Notes: generated from the sequence alone by a model not told the origin. A DNA stretch of 64,000 nucleotides from Durusdinium trenchii (GCA_963970005.1 CAXAMN010021284.1:567553-631552), one strand, 5' to 3'; numbered from the stretch's first letter, positions 33,941 through 44,300 are shown. Translations and numbers: made by a program.

Positions 33941-34983
33941 TTGATCTATGTTTTCATTGCAGTGTTCTGGCTTAAGTGTATGGATAGGAAGTTGGCGCAC
34001 GACTACTCCACCTGCGGTTGCAGGTGCTGCGCCATCCTAGGCAAGCTCTCGGGTTTCCTGCTTCGAGCAGGGACTCGGGAGGAGGTCCGGCTGTTCGCGG
34101 CTCCCATCCTGGAGGCCGTGTACACTCAGGTCCTCGAGAAGGCACTGAGCCAGCCTGAGGTTGCAGGACCTCCTCCTGGAACTTCCCGAGAGGCCAGTGG
34201 ATCTGGCTCGGGGGCGGCGGCCCCTGGTGGTGCGGGAGAGGCGTCTCCTGGCAAGGCGGGAGCTCCAGCTCCTGAGGCTACAAGGGCTGCAGAGAGCCCT
34301 CCGCCTGAAAAAGAAGAGGGCGGGACATCCAGCAAAGGGCGAGGGTTGCCACCTCTCGCCCGGCTGAGGAAGAGAGATCGACGAGACGGAGAGGGTCCTT
34401 TCGTTGAGACCAAGGTCAAAGAGGAGCAGCCGGTGGACAAGAAGGAGCCCTCGAGGACGTTGAGGAGAAGCGATCCGACAAGAAGAGAGAGAAAGAGAGA
34501 GGCCATAAGTCCAGAGGATCGAAGGAGGGTCGTGAAGAAGATCGTCAGAGAAAGAGATCAAGAGAGCGAGGCAGGACACGGAGGTCGAGGAGCAGGTCAC
34601 GAAGGAGAGACAGGAGGCGGAGAGAAAAGACACCGCCCAAGAGCCCTTCCGTTGGTGCAGACCTACAGCAGGAAGGAGGCGAGAGTGAGGCAGGTGAACC
34701 AGATCAGGACCGGGAGATCGCTGAGGAGGAGACAGAAGAGCGGCCGAAAGATCGACCAAAGCCCAGGGAACCAGAGGGGCCACCTCCTGGGTTCGGGAGG
34801 GGCCGCTGGAGTGGAAACTCCTGGGGTGACGGGAGCAAGCCGAAGAAGAAGAAGTCCAAGGGCAAGAAACACGTCCTCAGGAACCAGGACTATTGGCGCA
34901 GTTGGAGAGAGAGGCAGAGAGGTGCGAGGCTATGGCGCCCAAGAGGAGGCCAGCGGCCGAGGCGGGGCGGCAGAGGGTCGTAA
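33941..34983 (+). CDS. Gag-like ORF A, RS-rich, one frame change
   Basis: It begins with a helical segment (TREEVRLFAAPILEAVYTQV) after a Cys-rich leader. A Pro/Ala/Gly/Glu linker follows. The coding-quality frame then appears to move by -1 between about 34430 and 34470. In the new frame it reads SRERGRTRRSRSRSRRRDRR, then PPPGFGRGRWSGNSWGDG, a Lys run and LRNQDYWRSWRERQRG, stopping at TAA 34981-34983. RS and RGG-like tracts fit RNA binding in a Gag-type particle. The original frame also stays open to 35806, which I regard as a by-product of GC- and purine-rich composition. The change is either a mutation in this copy or a sequencing error. Confidence 0.55.
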
Positions 34984-37900
34984 GAAGACGGCCTGCCGCC
35001 CTGGCAGGAGAGATCGAGGAGCCGTGGGTGACTGCAGAGGAGGTCACGTTGGCACAGATGGAAGGTTGGGCTCAGATGCGTGTACAGGGAGAGTATTGGG
35101 AGGAGGCCGTCGACTGCACCGTGGAGATGATCGAGCTGAAGGCCAGCAGGGGAGACCGAGAGCTCCTAGCCAAGGCAGTGGGCACCTCAAGCGAGGCCCT
35201 CCTCCGCTACATCAGCGGGGTGCCGGAGAAGTCCGTTCGGCTTCATCTGTGCGGGCGAAGGTGCGACAGGAGGACTTGGGAAGACGGGCTGATCCATGTC
35301 ACCCAGGTCAAGCAACATCGTTCCGGAGAAGTGGCTTGGGAGAAGAATTTAGAGACCAGTCGAGCAGAGGCAGAGAGAGACGAATTAGAACGCGTTCGAC
35401 TAGAAGCTGCAGCCCGCGGAAAAGGACGAGGACTTCCAGCCGGACCACGACCCGATGCAGAGAAGGACCACGCCCCTGGGGAATCGGGGGACTCCGAGGA
35501 GCGAAAGAAAAAGAAAAAGAAGAAGAAAAAGGCCAAGTTGAGGATCGAGGCAGTGAAAGACCATACCATCATCTTCAAGAATACGGGCATGGACGCGGAT
35601 CCCATGAAGCGGAAGAGGTTCAGGCGACGTGCCAAAAAGCTGACCAAGAAGGCCCGCAACAAGGACAGCGCTTCAAGCGGGAGTTCGGAGAGTTCGGACT
35701 CCTCGAGCAAGGTCAGCGGTCAGCGAAGGAGAAGACTATTTTGGGGAGCTGTTCACGCCGCAGACCAGCACACAGAGGATGTGGGAAAGGCTGCCAGGTG
35801 TATTAACGGCCCAGCTGTTACAAGATGCCCAACGCAGCATGCTATTACAGATGGGGAGTATGGCTTCGACTTCAGGGCAGTTGCAACCGCTGACATCCCA
35901 ATACGTGAGGCAGCAGATGGGAGCATCCATGTCGCCAGTGATCTACAGAGAAGCCATCCATTGGGCTGCAACCCTGGACCTGATGGTCCAGGGAAAGGTG
36001 GCCTCAGCCTGCGACGTGATGTCACAGAGACTGAAATCGTTGGAGGCGCTAGCAAAAGGCATGAAGGTCGACTTGATAAAACAGCTGGAGTTGATTCAGG
36101 TGGACAACTATGGGCTGGCCAGTTCAAGCGAGCTCCACCAGGCAGGCAGGACAGCGCACGAGGAGAACAAGATCTATGGCAAGGCCACCGGACGAGTTCC
36201 CGAGTACAGAGATCGCTTCAGGGAGAAAGGAAAAGTGAAAGGCGAGAAAGGGGAGACCAAGGACAAGGATCGCGAGAAGGAGAAAGGAAAGAAGGACAAA
36301 GGAGAAGGGAAGAAGAAGCATTAGAGGAGTCTCACACGGGAGCAGGCCTTGCTCCTGGTACAGGGCCTTTACTTCCTGGTGGCAGGGAGGTGAACGCCGT
36401 TGAATTTACAGTACTTGGGACGGGAGCAACAGAGCGAGACGCTAAAGCTCCTGGCTTGAGCATGCATGACATCATCAAGAAGTCAGCCAGCGTTCTACGA
36501 CAGGACAGCTCTTTGACAATGCGCTCCAACAAGGAGAACCCTCTGGATCGGCGGAATCCTCTGTTCCCACTGCAGACAGTGAGGATGGAGGTGCTTGAGG
36601 AAGAGGGTGCTCCGCGCCGGCTGACGGAGGAGGCTGCTCAAGGGGCCCTCATTGCTCTCAATCATTTGGCTGGATTTGGGACATCAGGGCCTGTTGCTAT
36701 CTCCTCGAGTTCTCCTACTTCTTCAGCTCACGAAGTGGAGCTTGGAGTTCGTTCGAAAGCGGAAAAAAGTGTTTCACGTCTTGTGCAGCGCAATCACATG
36801 TGGGGGGTGTCGGAGGAGGAGTTCGATTTCGATTCGTTTTTCCAGGGACGTGGGGTGAGCTACCAGGGTGATGAAATCAAGATGGCCCAGAAACTTTCAT
36901 GGGAAGCCGTCAAACAATCGTTGCCCGCGGAAACTGGTTCCTTGCCTTTAACCGAGTTTTGTAGGTTAGGCACGCTTGCATATATTCAAGATTTTGAAAC
37001 ATATATGGTTCCAGAAGAGGCTCGAGTTTACACCACCCCCCCCAGGGTGATGATACAGGAGGGACAGTGGGAGAGCCTGGCAGCAGGACTCCTAGAGCGG
37101 GGGATCGCTGAGGCCAAGCCCCTGGACCAGATATATCATTTCCAAGGAAAACCCGTGCTGAACGGATTATTTGCAGTTGGCAAAGGGGAGTTCGAGAACG
37201 GCATCGAAACTCAACGGCTGATCATGAATTTAACACCAGTGAATGCCCTGTGCCGCCCATTGGCAGGGGACGTGGGCACGCTCCCGGCTGTCTCAGGCCT
37301 GAATGGCTATTTGCTGGAAGATGGAGAAGTAGTCCTCCTGTCAAGCGAGGACATCCGGTGTTTCTTTTACTTGTTCGCTGTGCCTGAGGGATGGAAACAG
37401 TTCATGGGGTTCAATCGCTCGTTGCCTGAGACCCTGGTTCCTGAGAAATGGCGGGGTCGGACTTGTGTGTTAGTGTCTAGAGTTTTACCTATGGGGTTTA
37501 TAAACTCTGTGTCCATCGCGCAACATGTCCATAGGAACGTAGTGAGGCTTGGTGCACAACAGTGTAGGCCTGTGATCGGTGGTGAAGGTGAGCTACGTAA
37601 GGACAAGGGTCTTCCCAACTCTGACAACCTGTATCGTACTTACCTAGACAACTTCGACTGCTTGGAACGGGTACAGGCTGACTTGGCAGACACCATCAAA
37701 GGCACAGTGGCTTCACAGGTGGAAAGTCTCAGGGAGGCATATGGGGCTTTGGGGTTGCCACGGCACCCAAAGAAAGCAGTACAGCGGGCCGGAGTAGGGG
37801 AGATGCAGGGTGCTCTCCTGGATGGCGAGCGTGGCTTTGCCATGGCTAAGCCGATCAAGGTCATCCAATATTGCAAGCTGGGCTTCGAGCTGTTGAGACG

Positions 37901-39860
37901 GGGCGAATCGACCCTGAGGGAGCTACAGGTGGTGTGCGGCGGCTTTGTATACCTCTGCATGTTCCGACGGGCGCTGCTCTGCTCATTGAACGCGGTGTTT
38001 GAGCACATGAAGGCATTTGAGAGTGAGGCCCCAGTGGTCAGGTTGGCCCTGCCATACCAGGTCAAGGTAGAGATTGCCCGATTCATACTGCTTTCACCAC
38101 TAGCCCAGATGGAATTTCGTGCGAACGTCGATGGAGAGGTCACGTGCTCGGACGCTTCATCGTTCGGGGGAGGACTCTGTGCATCCAAGGGCCTCAGTCA
38201 GTTTGGCCATGCCGCATTAAATGCCAGTAGTAGGGGTGATCTTCCTGAGGAGCATGACCTGGTCCAAGTTCTCAGTGTGGGTTTGTTCGATGGAATCGGG
38301 GCCCTCCGTGTTGCTTGTGACGTGCTTGGTTTGCCCATGGCAGGTCATGTCAGCATTGAACAGAATCCTCATTGCCATAGGGTGGTTGAAAGTTTCTTTC
38401 CTGAGTGTGACTTTTTCTCGGATGTCTCCACGTTTGGTGATGAGGAAATTCTTCAACTGTCCCTGAAGTACAGCAACGTAGGCCTGGTCATTATAGGTGC
38501 GGGACCACCGTGTCAGGGAGTGTCAGGACTCAATTCGGACAGACAGGGAGCTCTAAAAGATGCTCGAAGTTGTCTCTTCCAGGAAATCCCGCGCATTACC
38601 TCGGGCTTCAAGCGGCTGTTCCATTGGGCACAGGTTCACGAATTGGTTGAAAATGTGGCATCAATGTCCGAGAGTGATCGTGGCGTTATGAGCGCCAAGT
38701 TTGAGCGTGCACCTTACCGGATTGACTCAAGGGGCATTTCACTGTGTTCTAGGCCTCGTCTTTATTGGGTAACATGGGAGCTTCGCGGGGAACCGGGGGC
38801 TGAAGTCACCCATCCTGGGCGGGACTCTGGGAATGCTTGCGGGAAGGTGGAACTCAGTGGAGACATTGACAGTAAGGCCTTTCTGCACCCAGGATGGAGC
38901 CTCGTAGAGGATGGTTATCTGCCTACGTTCACCACGTCAAGACCCCGCACTGGCCCAGGACGCCGCCCTGCAGGATTGGACGGATGCCAAGAACATGAGA
39001 AGGCACGTTGGGTTGCAGATGAGTACAGGTTCCCACCTTACCAATACAAAGATGCCAACGGTCTTTGGAGCAAAAAAGGTGAATGGAGACGTCCTGACTC
39101 AGTTGAACGCGAAGCATGCATGGGGTTTCCTGTAGGGTACACAAAGAACTGCCTTCCTAAAAGCCAACAACAGGGAGCCAACTATGAGGACATGCGCCTC
39201 ACTATGATAGGTAATTCATGGCAGGTAGGTGTAATTGCATGGTTGCTGCAGCAATTGACAGTGCCACTTGGACTCTGCAAAGTGACCCGGCTTGACCAGC
39301 TGCTCATGAACCTGACTCCAGGACAGGCGTCTGAGTTCTCAACCATGTTGATTCGTCCCCCTCTGCACGGAAGGCAAGGGCTAGTCAAAGAGGCCAACAC
39401 GGTCCAGCTGGTCAAGAAACTCATTGGGTTAACTTCCATGAAGGGTGAGGACCTGATGATCCAAAGTGGTAGTGACCCCGCTCCCCGGCATTTTCGCCTG
39501 CGCGCAAGCGTGCCCGGTCGTATGTGGAAGTGGCGAGAGATCTGCGGTTGGCGCTGGATGCATTCAGGTGAACACATCAATGGCTTAGAGCTTCGTGCCA
39601 TCCTGACTAGTGTCAAGTGGAAGATCTGGAGGTGCAAGCGTGTGGGGGTGAGATTTCTGCACCTCACCGACAGTCTTGTGTGCCTTCATGCGCTCACTAG
39701 AGGTAGGAGCTCTAGTCGCCGGTTGAGACCCATCATTATGCAACTCAATTCCTATCTACTTGCTGCGGACCTGCACCCCCTTTGGGGGTACATACACACA
39801 TCCCTCAACCCTGCGGACCGCCCCAGCCGGCGGCCGCTGCGTAAGAAATGGCTAAAGTGA
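34893..39860 (+). CDS. Pol: RT and RNase H with an embedded DNMT-like cytosine methyltransferase
   Basis: The frame is open for 1655 codons. Codons 14-275 (ATG 34932) are the start of Gag-like ORF B, about 276-477 run out of frame with the rest of Gag B, and Pol proper begins near 36325. RT: RLIMNLTPVNALC, SSEDIRCFFYLF (motif A, about residue 817), LPMGF (motif B) and YLDN (motif C, about 915). RNase H: Asp in CSDASSFGG (about 1085), Glu in HINGLELRA (about 1566), Asp in LTDSLV (about 1593) and Asp in NPADRPSR (about 1640). Between the first Asp and Glu lies a complete C5-methyltransferase: FDGIGALR (I, about 1132), GPPCQG (IV, catalytic Cys, about 1206), ENVASM (VI, about 1253), SRPRLYW (VIII) and IGNSW (X, about 1440), most like DNMT3-type enzymes. 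All methylase key residues are present, so activity is plausible. Confidence 0.85.
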   Translation: MAQLEREAERCEAMAPKRRPAAEAGRQRVVRRRPAALAGEIEEPWVTAEEVTLAQMEGWAQMRVQGEYWEEAVDCTVEMIELKASRGDRELLAKAVGTSSEALLRYISGVPEKSVRLHLCGRRCDRRTWEDGLIHVTQVKQHRSGEVAWEKNLETSRAEAERDELERVRLEAAARGKGRGLPAGPRPDAEKDHAPGESGDSEERKKKKKKKKKAKLRIEAVKDHTIIFKNTGMDADPMKRKRFRRRAKKLTKKARNKDSASSGSSESSDSSSKVSGQRRRRLFWGAVHAADQHTEDVGKAARCINGPAVTRCPTQHAITDGEYGFDFRAVATADIPIREAADGSIHVASDLQRSHPLGCNPGPDGPGKGGLSLRRDVTETEIVGGASKRHEGRLDKTAGVDSGGQLWAGQFKRAPPGRQDSARGEQDLWQGHRTSSRVQRSLQGERKSERRERGDQGQGSREGERKEGQRRREEEALEESHTGAGLAPGTGPLLPGGREVNAVEFTVLGTGATERDAKAPGLSMHDIIKKSASVLRQDSSLTMRSNKENPLDRRNPLFPLQTVRMEVLEEEGAPRRLTEEAAQGALIALNHLAGFGTSGPVAISSSSPTSSAHEVELGVRSKAEKSVSRLVQRNHMWGVSEEEFDFDSFFQGRGVSYQGDEIKMAQKLSWEAVKQSLPAETGSLPLTEFCRLGTLAYIQDFETYMVPEEARVYTTPPRVMIQEGQWESLAAGLLERGIAEAKPLDQIYHFQGKPVLNGLFAVGKGEFENGIETQRLIMNLTPVNALCRPLAGDVGTLPAVSGLNGYLLEDGEVVLLSSEDIRCFFYLFAVPEGWKQFMGFNRSLPETLVPEKWRGRTCVLVSRVLPMGFINSVSIAQHVHRNVVRLGAQQCRPVIGGEGELRKDKGLPNSDNLYRTYLDNFDCLERVQADLADTIKGTVASQVESLREAYGALGLPRHPKKAVQRAGVGEMQGALLDGERGFAMAKPIKVIQYCKLGFELLRRGESTLRELQVVCGGFVYLCMFRRALLCSLNAVFEHMKAFESEAPVVRLALPYQVKVEIARFILLSPLAQMEFRANVDGEVTCSDASSFGGGLCASKGLSQFGHAALNASSRGDLPEEHDLVQVLSVGLFDGIGALRVACDVLGLPMAGHVSIEQNPHCHRVVESFFPECDFFSDVSTFGDEEILQLSLKYSNVGLVIIGAGPPCQGVSGLNSDRQGALKDARSCLFQEIPRITSGFKRLFHWAQVHELVENVASMSESDRGVMSAKFERAPYRIDSRGISLCSRPRLYWVTWELRGEPGAEVTHPGRDSGNACGKVELSGDIDSKAFLHPGWSLVEDGYLPTFTTSRPRTGPGRRPAGLDGCQEHEKARWVADEYRFPPYQYKDANGLWSKKGEWRRPDSVEREACMGFPVGYTKNCLPKSQQQGANYEDMRLTMIGNSWQVGVIAWLLQQLTVPLGLCKVTRLDQLLMNLTPGQASEFSTMLIRPPLHGRQGLVKEANTVQLVKKLIGLTSMKGEDLMIQSGSDPAPRHFRLRASVPGRMWKWREICGWRWMHSGEHINGLELRAILTSVKWKIWRCKRVGVRFLHLTDSLVCLHALTRGRSSSRRLRPIIMQLNSYLLAADLHPLWGYIHTSLNPADRPSRRPLRKKWLK
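34932..36324 (+). CDS. Gag-like ORF B, with a frame change near 35715
   Basis: It starts at ATG 34932 within the end of ORF A (overlap 52 bases) as MAPKRRPAAEAGRQ and contains WVTAEEVTLAQMEGWAQMRV and an acidic/Lys-rich middle. At the Ser run near 35700-35730 the sensible frame moves by +1. It then reads EGEDYFGELFTPQTSTQRMW and continues to a Lys-rich end with stop TAG 36322-36324. The downstream part is helical (REAIHWAATLDLMVQGKVAS), as expected of a Gag capsid-like region. Pol follows in the original frame, so Gag-to-Pol expression would need another shift or reinitiation. Confidence 0.55.
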
Positions 39861-40933
39861 GAGCACGAGTGTTGGAGGGTCGTAGCAAGGAGGATAGGAA
39901 GCAGCAGCGCAAGGCCTTGGGGCCGTTGAAGGGTCTAACCGTGTCTAGTAAAACTAATGCAAGGTACAAGAATGCCAGGGAGCGATTTTATGATTTTCTT
40001 CACAAGAATCAGCTTGAAATCCCCACAAGACGTGACCAGTTTGATGCAATTGTGTCGGAATATGTTGAATTTCTGTGGTCAGAAGGCGAGGGCCGTGGGC
40101 TCGCTGCCGACACGATCGCAGGATTACAGGACCTGGATCCGAAGCTTAAGGGGCATTTTCAGCAGACATGGAGATTGATAAAAACATGGAATACCCAAGA
40201 AATTCCAAACAGGGCTCCGCCCCTACCCGAGCAGGCCATATTGGCCATGGCCGGCTGGGGATTTTTCCATGGGCATTTCAATTTTTCAGTTTCCATTCTC
40301 CTGTGTTTCTATGCCATGCTGAGGACTGGGGAAATGTTAGGAATTCGAAATTCTGACATCAGTATGACCTCTGCTAGCTCTCCTGCAGTGATTAGTTTAG
40401 GTCTAACAAAGGGTGGTAAGAGAACCGGTGCTGCTGAGTCGGTGACTTTGACGGCAGCTGTCGCTTTGAAGTGGTTGTGGCAATGGAAAGGCCGGAACGG
40501 CCCTAGAGCGTCACTCCGCCCGTCAGCCTCCTACTGGAGGAAAATGTTCAAGACTTGTTTAGCTGACCTCAAGCTTACGCTCTTTGAATTCAGACCCTAC
40601 TCGCTCCGGAGAGGGGGCTCGACCTTTTGGTTTTCCAAGCACGGGAGTCTAGATAGGCTCCTGGTGGCTGGCCGTTGGCAAGCCGCACGCACGGCCCGGA
40701 TATACATTAACGAAGGCCTGTCCGTTTTAGCAGAATTGCACTTACCCCATAAGTCCCTCCTTCCGTTCACGCGTGTGTTTCACTCTCAATCCACACCCCC
40801 AGAACCCTTGAGCGCGCGCACGAGGCGCAGAAAAGGGGGACGTGGAAAGGGTGGAGGGCAGGTTTTTTCCTTTGTTTTTGTTGAAGTAGCNNNNNNNNNN
40901 AGTCAGTCTACAGTTTTCCACCATTGCTTTTAA
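39848..40933 (+). CDS. Tyrosine recombinase of retroelement 2
   Basis: ATG 39848 overlaps the Pol stop by 13 bases, a compact junction suited to stop-restart translation. Catalytic pattern: Arg in LRTGEMLG (about residue 159), YSLRRGG where the first His of the usual HxxR is Tyr (about 252), Trp in AGRWQAA (about 277) and Tyr in ARIYINEG (about 286). The N-terminal region SSKTNARYKNARERFYDFL resembles a core-binding domain. The C-terminus is Arg/Gly-rich and then crosses the ten-N gap at 40891-40900, so the true end is uncertain. Confidence 0.8.
   Translation: MAKVRARVLEGRSKEDRKQQRKALGPLKGLTVSSKTNARYKNARERFYDFLHKNQLEIPTRRDQFDAIVSEYVEFLWSEGEGRGLAADTIAGLQDLDPKLKGHFQQTWRLIKTWNTQEIPNRAPPLPEQAILAMAGWGFFHGHFNFSVSILLCFYAMLRTGEMLGIRNSDISMTSASSPAVISLGLTKGGKRTGAAESVTLTAAVALKWLWQWKGRNGPRASLRPSASYWRKMFKTCLADLKLTLFEFRPYSLRRGGSTFWFSKHGSLDRLLVAGRWQAARTARIYINEGLSVLAELHLPHKSLLPFTRVFHSQSTPPEPLSARTRRRKGGRGKGGGQVFSFVFVEVXXXXSQSTVFHHCF
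40891..40900. other. Assembly gap of ten N
   Basis: Undetermined bases near the 3' end of the recombinase ORF of element 2. Confidence 0.99.
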
Positions 40934-41631
40934 ATTGTTGACTCAACTGCGGAGCGCATTGAAAAAGGACCAACCGAGTTTTTATATATATATATATATT
41001 TGGGAGGATTGAACCCGCTGACTACCATTGTTCAATGGGGGGTGAAAGCACCAACCAGGTGTGTACTTTCAATTTGCAGTGGACTCAGTGACAATATATA
41101 TATATATACATTATTAATACATCATATTTACTGATTGCTGAAATAAAATACATTCACACTGGGCCTTTGCTACACACGTGTTACTAAGTGCAGTGATGCT
41201 TCACATTGGGTGGCTGATATGCAAACGCTGATCAGCTGTTTGTGGGACAACTAGGTGCTCAAAGAGTAAGAAAACGTGTTGCTAATTGGGGCGACAACCC
41301 AACATATGATGTGATGATGAGTATAATTTCAAGCATTATATTATGCATACTGTTTTAAAGCTTGAGGGGCCACCGTGATTCATGCCGAACGCTCACGCTC
41401 GCCGGTTTAGGAGAAGTCTGACGAGTCATAGGCCCCAGTGAGCTGCTGCCTGCAGTGATCCAACGGCTCCTGGAGCGGTCACAGGACCCAACCGTAACAT
41501 GGACAACCTAACGCTGGAATTTGCCAAGCTAAAAACGACCAAAAACCGAAATCGGTGGGATCCGCACTTCTTCGTCCGTCTTCGTTTCGGTAGCTGCGTT
41601 TTGGGGGGATTGACCGTGCAACCCAACGCAG
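40934..41631. repeat. 3' flank of element 2 with TA microsatellites
   Basis: TA runs at 40982-40999 and 41094-41107. A word GGAGGATTGAACCCGCTGAC near 41010 recurs in diverged form near 58910. No gene. Confidence 0.6.
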
Positions 41632-41689
41632 AAGCTGTCCCTGCCAAAGCGGCGAAGGCGTTTCGTCTGACCGTTTCGAGTCCCGGGAG
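41632..41689 (+). CDS. Candidate exon
   Basis: Between CCAACGCAG and GGAG/GTTCGT; reads AVPAKAAKAFRLTVSSPG. Confidence 0.3.
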
Positions 41690-42034
41690 GTTCGTTCCGT
41701 TGGTTTGAGGAGCCTTCAACCGTTCTCCACCATGAAAGGACCACGAAACGTTTCATCGAATTGCATCTAATTTCTAGATGGAAAGGCCTGACAAACCCAA
41801 CCAGAATATATATCCACTGCTACTTGAAAAATAGGATAGACCCAAGCCGCTTGCCCAGCTTTTGATACCCATAGCTTCCCATAGCTGTGTTGGCATTTTT
41901 GCTTCCTCATTGCAAATTGAAGCCAGCTTCCAGCATGGACAGGAGTAGGTCGTTGGAACATCGCTTTTGTGGCTTTTTGTTCACTGCGAAAACAGCTCAC
42001 AGCTGCCGGCCGTCGCCGCACCGGTGCAAAACAG

Positions 42035-42089
42035 GGACCGAACGCATCGGGTCCGGAGACCCCGGAGCCCAGTGCGGTCCCTGAAGGCG
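42035..42089 (+). CDS. Candidate exon, Pro-rich
   Basis: Between GTGCAAAACAG and GGCG/GTTGAG; reads GPNASGPETPEPSAVPEG, linker-like. Confidence 0.3.
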
Positions 42090-44214
42090 GTTGAGCTGGA
42101 CCACCATGTCATCTCAGGTTAGCGGAACGTGAAAAGCCTGCGTTCCAAATCTGAAGAGGTGATAGTCATAGTGGATTGAGACTAGATGGCACATATGTCC
42201 AAGTTGGGTGGTGCAATTATGGACAACCAATTGTCCAAGACAGTTTGGGGTGCCAGTGCCATCTATCTACTCTGAAATCACTGTCTCACTGGAACATATT
42301 AATTGACCATGCTATGTTCACAACATCTTCAAACAATGGCAGTAATGTTAGTCGATGACAAGAGCGACACACCAGAAGGAACTGATTCGAGATTTAAGTG
42401 AAGCAGAGGATTTGGTCATTTTATAAGAGTGGGGAGGAGGTTTGTTTTGGTTTTGATCAAGCTCATTCAATCAACTTGAATTGCATCCCACAAAGCCGAA
42501 ACCAAAAACCGCTCTCAATTGGACTTGAACCTGTGCATTGGGTGACTCAGATTTGACCTAAACAAAGGTGATGTTGAATCTTGTTCATTGATCTGATGTG
42601 ACCTGTGAGCTGCCATAATACTATTCATATTCGTTGACTGTTGACCAACAGAACTGCTAGAGAGAGCTGCTAGACCTATAGGACGGACTCGAGAATCACA
42701 TCGTCTCGCATTTGGGACAAAGCAGTAGAACGCAGGAGTTGGTACTGCCAACTGAATTACTTCTTAAAAGCACGTGGCTGCAAGATGTTTTCCCGGAGGG
42801 TTTCGTGCTGGTTTGCACAGCAGGCAACCATTCACAGGATTGGAGGATTGAACACTTGCAAAAGCGGCTGAACCAAATAATATGTTTAGAGGGTCAAGCA
42901 CTTTCAATCTTTGTTGAATTCTTCATGTTTGTCTTCTTTAAAACAAAATATACTCTAACAGACTCTAACATGTGATTCGTGCATCCATGAAAAAAGAACA
43001 CAAAGAAAGAACGACTGAAGGGGGGCGTTCTGCATTTGATTCTTTTTGACCACGTGACATTCCGCCGTGCGGTTTTTCGCTGCCCAATGGCTCTGAAACT
43101 GCCGTTCCTCTTGGCCGAAAGAGTACTCTTTGGAGCGAAGACACGTTTGACAGAAGACATTCCACAACTGCCATAACATGCGGGAATCTGCCATCTCACT
43201 GAATAGTAGGCGATTCCAGGTTCGTATACGTCATACGACTTAGGTGAAGTATAGTTGATTTCTGCGTCCTTCGTCAAGACCATCGACGTTGTTGTGCATG
43301 TTTTGCTGGCTGCTTCATTTAGTTGATTGGTTACATACAGCCAAGTGCAGTCTAAGGCTAGAATTGCACTAGATTTGTGATTTGTGTTGAAGACAGGAGT
43401 ATACACCCAAACCATCCCAGTAAGCCCCCCAGTAAGCACCACTGACCCTGTCGGAGGGTCAATTTAGTCCGCGCACAGAGCTGCCCAAGTCAGCCGCCAT
43501 GTAGTGCATTTTTGGTGCCGTGATGGACGATGAGCAGGCGATCCCACTCAGATCCAACTGGGAAGTGACCTTCTGATTCATCCCAATAGATTCATGTGTA
43601 CTTTCTCAAGTTCGATAACTTAGAAAAGTAAATGGATTCATGTGGAACATCCCTCAAAACACAAAACAAATAAGTTTGGAGGGATGTCCCACAAAAGGAA
43701 AGACTGAAATTTGTAGCCGGAGCTTGGAAGAAGCTCCGTTCCTTGGTGACCTGGGGGGCCCAAGAAAAAATCAGACAGTCTCCCGGAATTCTGTTCTGAA
43801 AACAAACAAAGATATACCTACCATATTTATATCAAAAACACACCATCCAACATACCATCAAGAATAGCAAGAGACGGTCTAGATTGGTAGTCTTTGCAAT
43901 CATTGGGGTTTTACTGATCATGATCAAGAGTCTAGATTATGTTGATGCCCCTCAAACTACCCCAATTTAGATAAAGGACAATGATATTATGCATATTGAA
44001 GCAATATTAATTGTTTGAGTATAGTGCTGGCTTTGCAGGCTGACAGTTTCTAGTCTGTGACTGTGAGGCTGAAGAGCAGTTGAGCTTGCCTGCCGGGGTC
44101 TTCTTGCCCCCTCCTAACCCATCCCAAATACCACCTGATCTATCTCAATCAAATGCCATCTCACTTGCATGCTGCATTCGTGCGGAGAGTAGACGACTGC
44201 ACCATGGATGGCAT
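42090..44214. other. No gene seen
   Basis: AT-rich spacer. Open frames on both strands near 42900-43440 lack motifs or splice-like borders. Confidence 0.4.
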
Positions 44215-44300
44215 TGGTACCCGGACACTCCATGGGACTGGCATGTTTACATACATTGACCCCCGCAAACACTCCCAATGTATATATGCAAAGATGCAGA
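44215..44300 (+). repeat. Palindromic dispersed repeat, copy 5
   Basis: GTACCCGGACACTCCATGGG then ACTGGCATGTTTACATACAT and TTGACCCCC, ending CCCAATGTATATATGC; matches the family along most of its length. Confidence 0.65.

Larger units (their letters stand above)
33941..40933 (+). mobile_element. DIRS-like tyrosine-recombinase retroelement 2 (ends undefined)
   Basis: Order: RS-rich Gag-like ORF, second Gag-like ORF, Pol (RT, RNase H with an inserted cytosine methyltransferase), tyrosine recombinase. The same class as element 1 but with a full Gag region and a different methyltransferase. Coordinates cover coding only; no terminal repeats were identified. A TA run and an assembly gap lie at the 3' side. 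Confidence 0.85.

Noticed and set aside
34037-34783. Minus-strand 248-codon frame rich in Ser and Leu
   Set aside because: Antisense shadow of the RS- and Lys-rich Gag region of element 2.
41007-41040. tRNA-like B-box words such as GGATTGAACC on the minus strand
   Set aside because: No T-arm pairing, acceptor stem or anticodon arm around it. Similar B-box-like words at about 1890, 42515 and 58675 also fail.
42894-43442. 182-codon minus-strand frame
   Set aside because: AT-rich composition with no motif, no splice-like borders and no GC rise typical of coding in this window.
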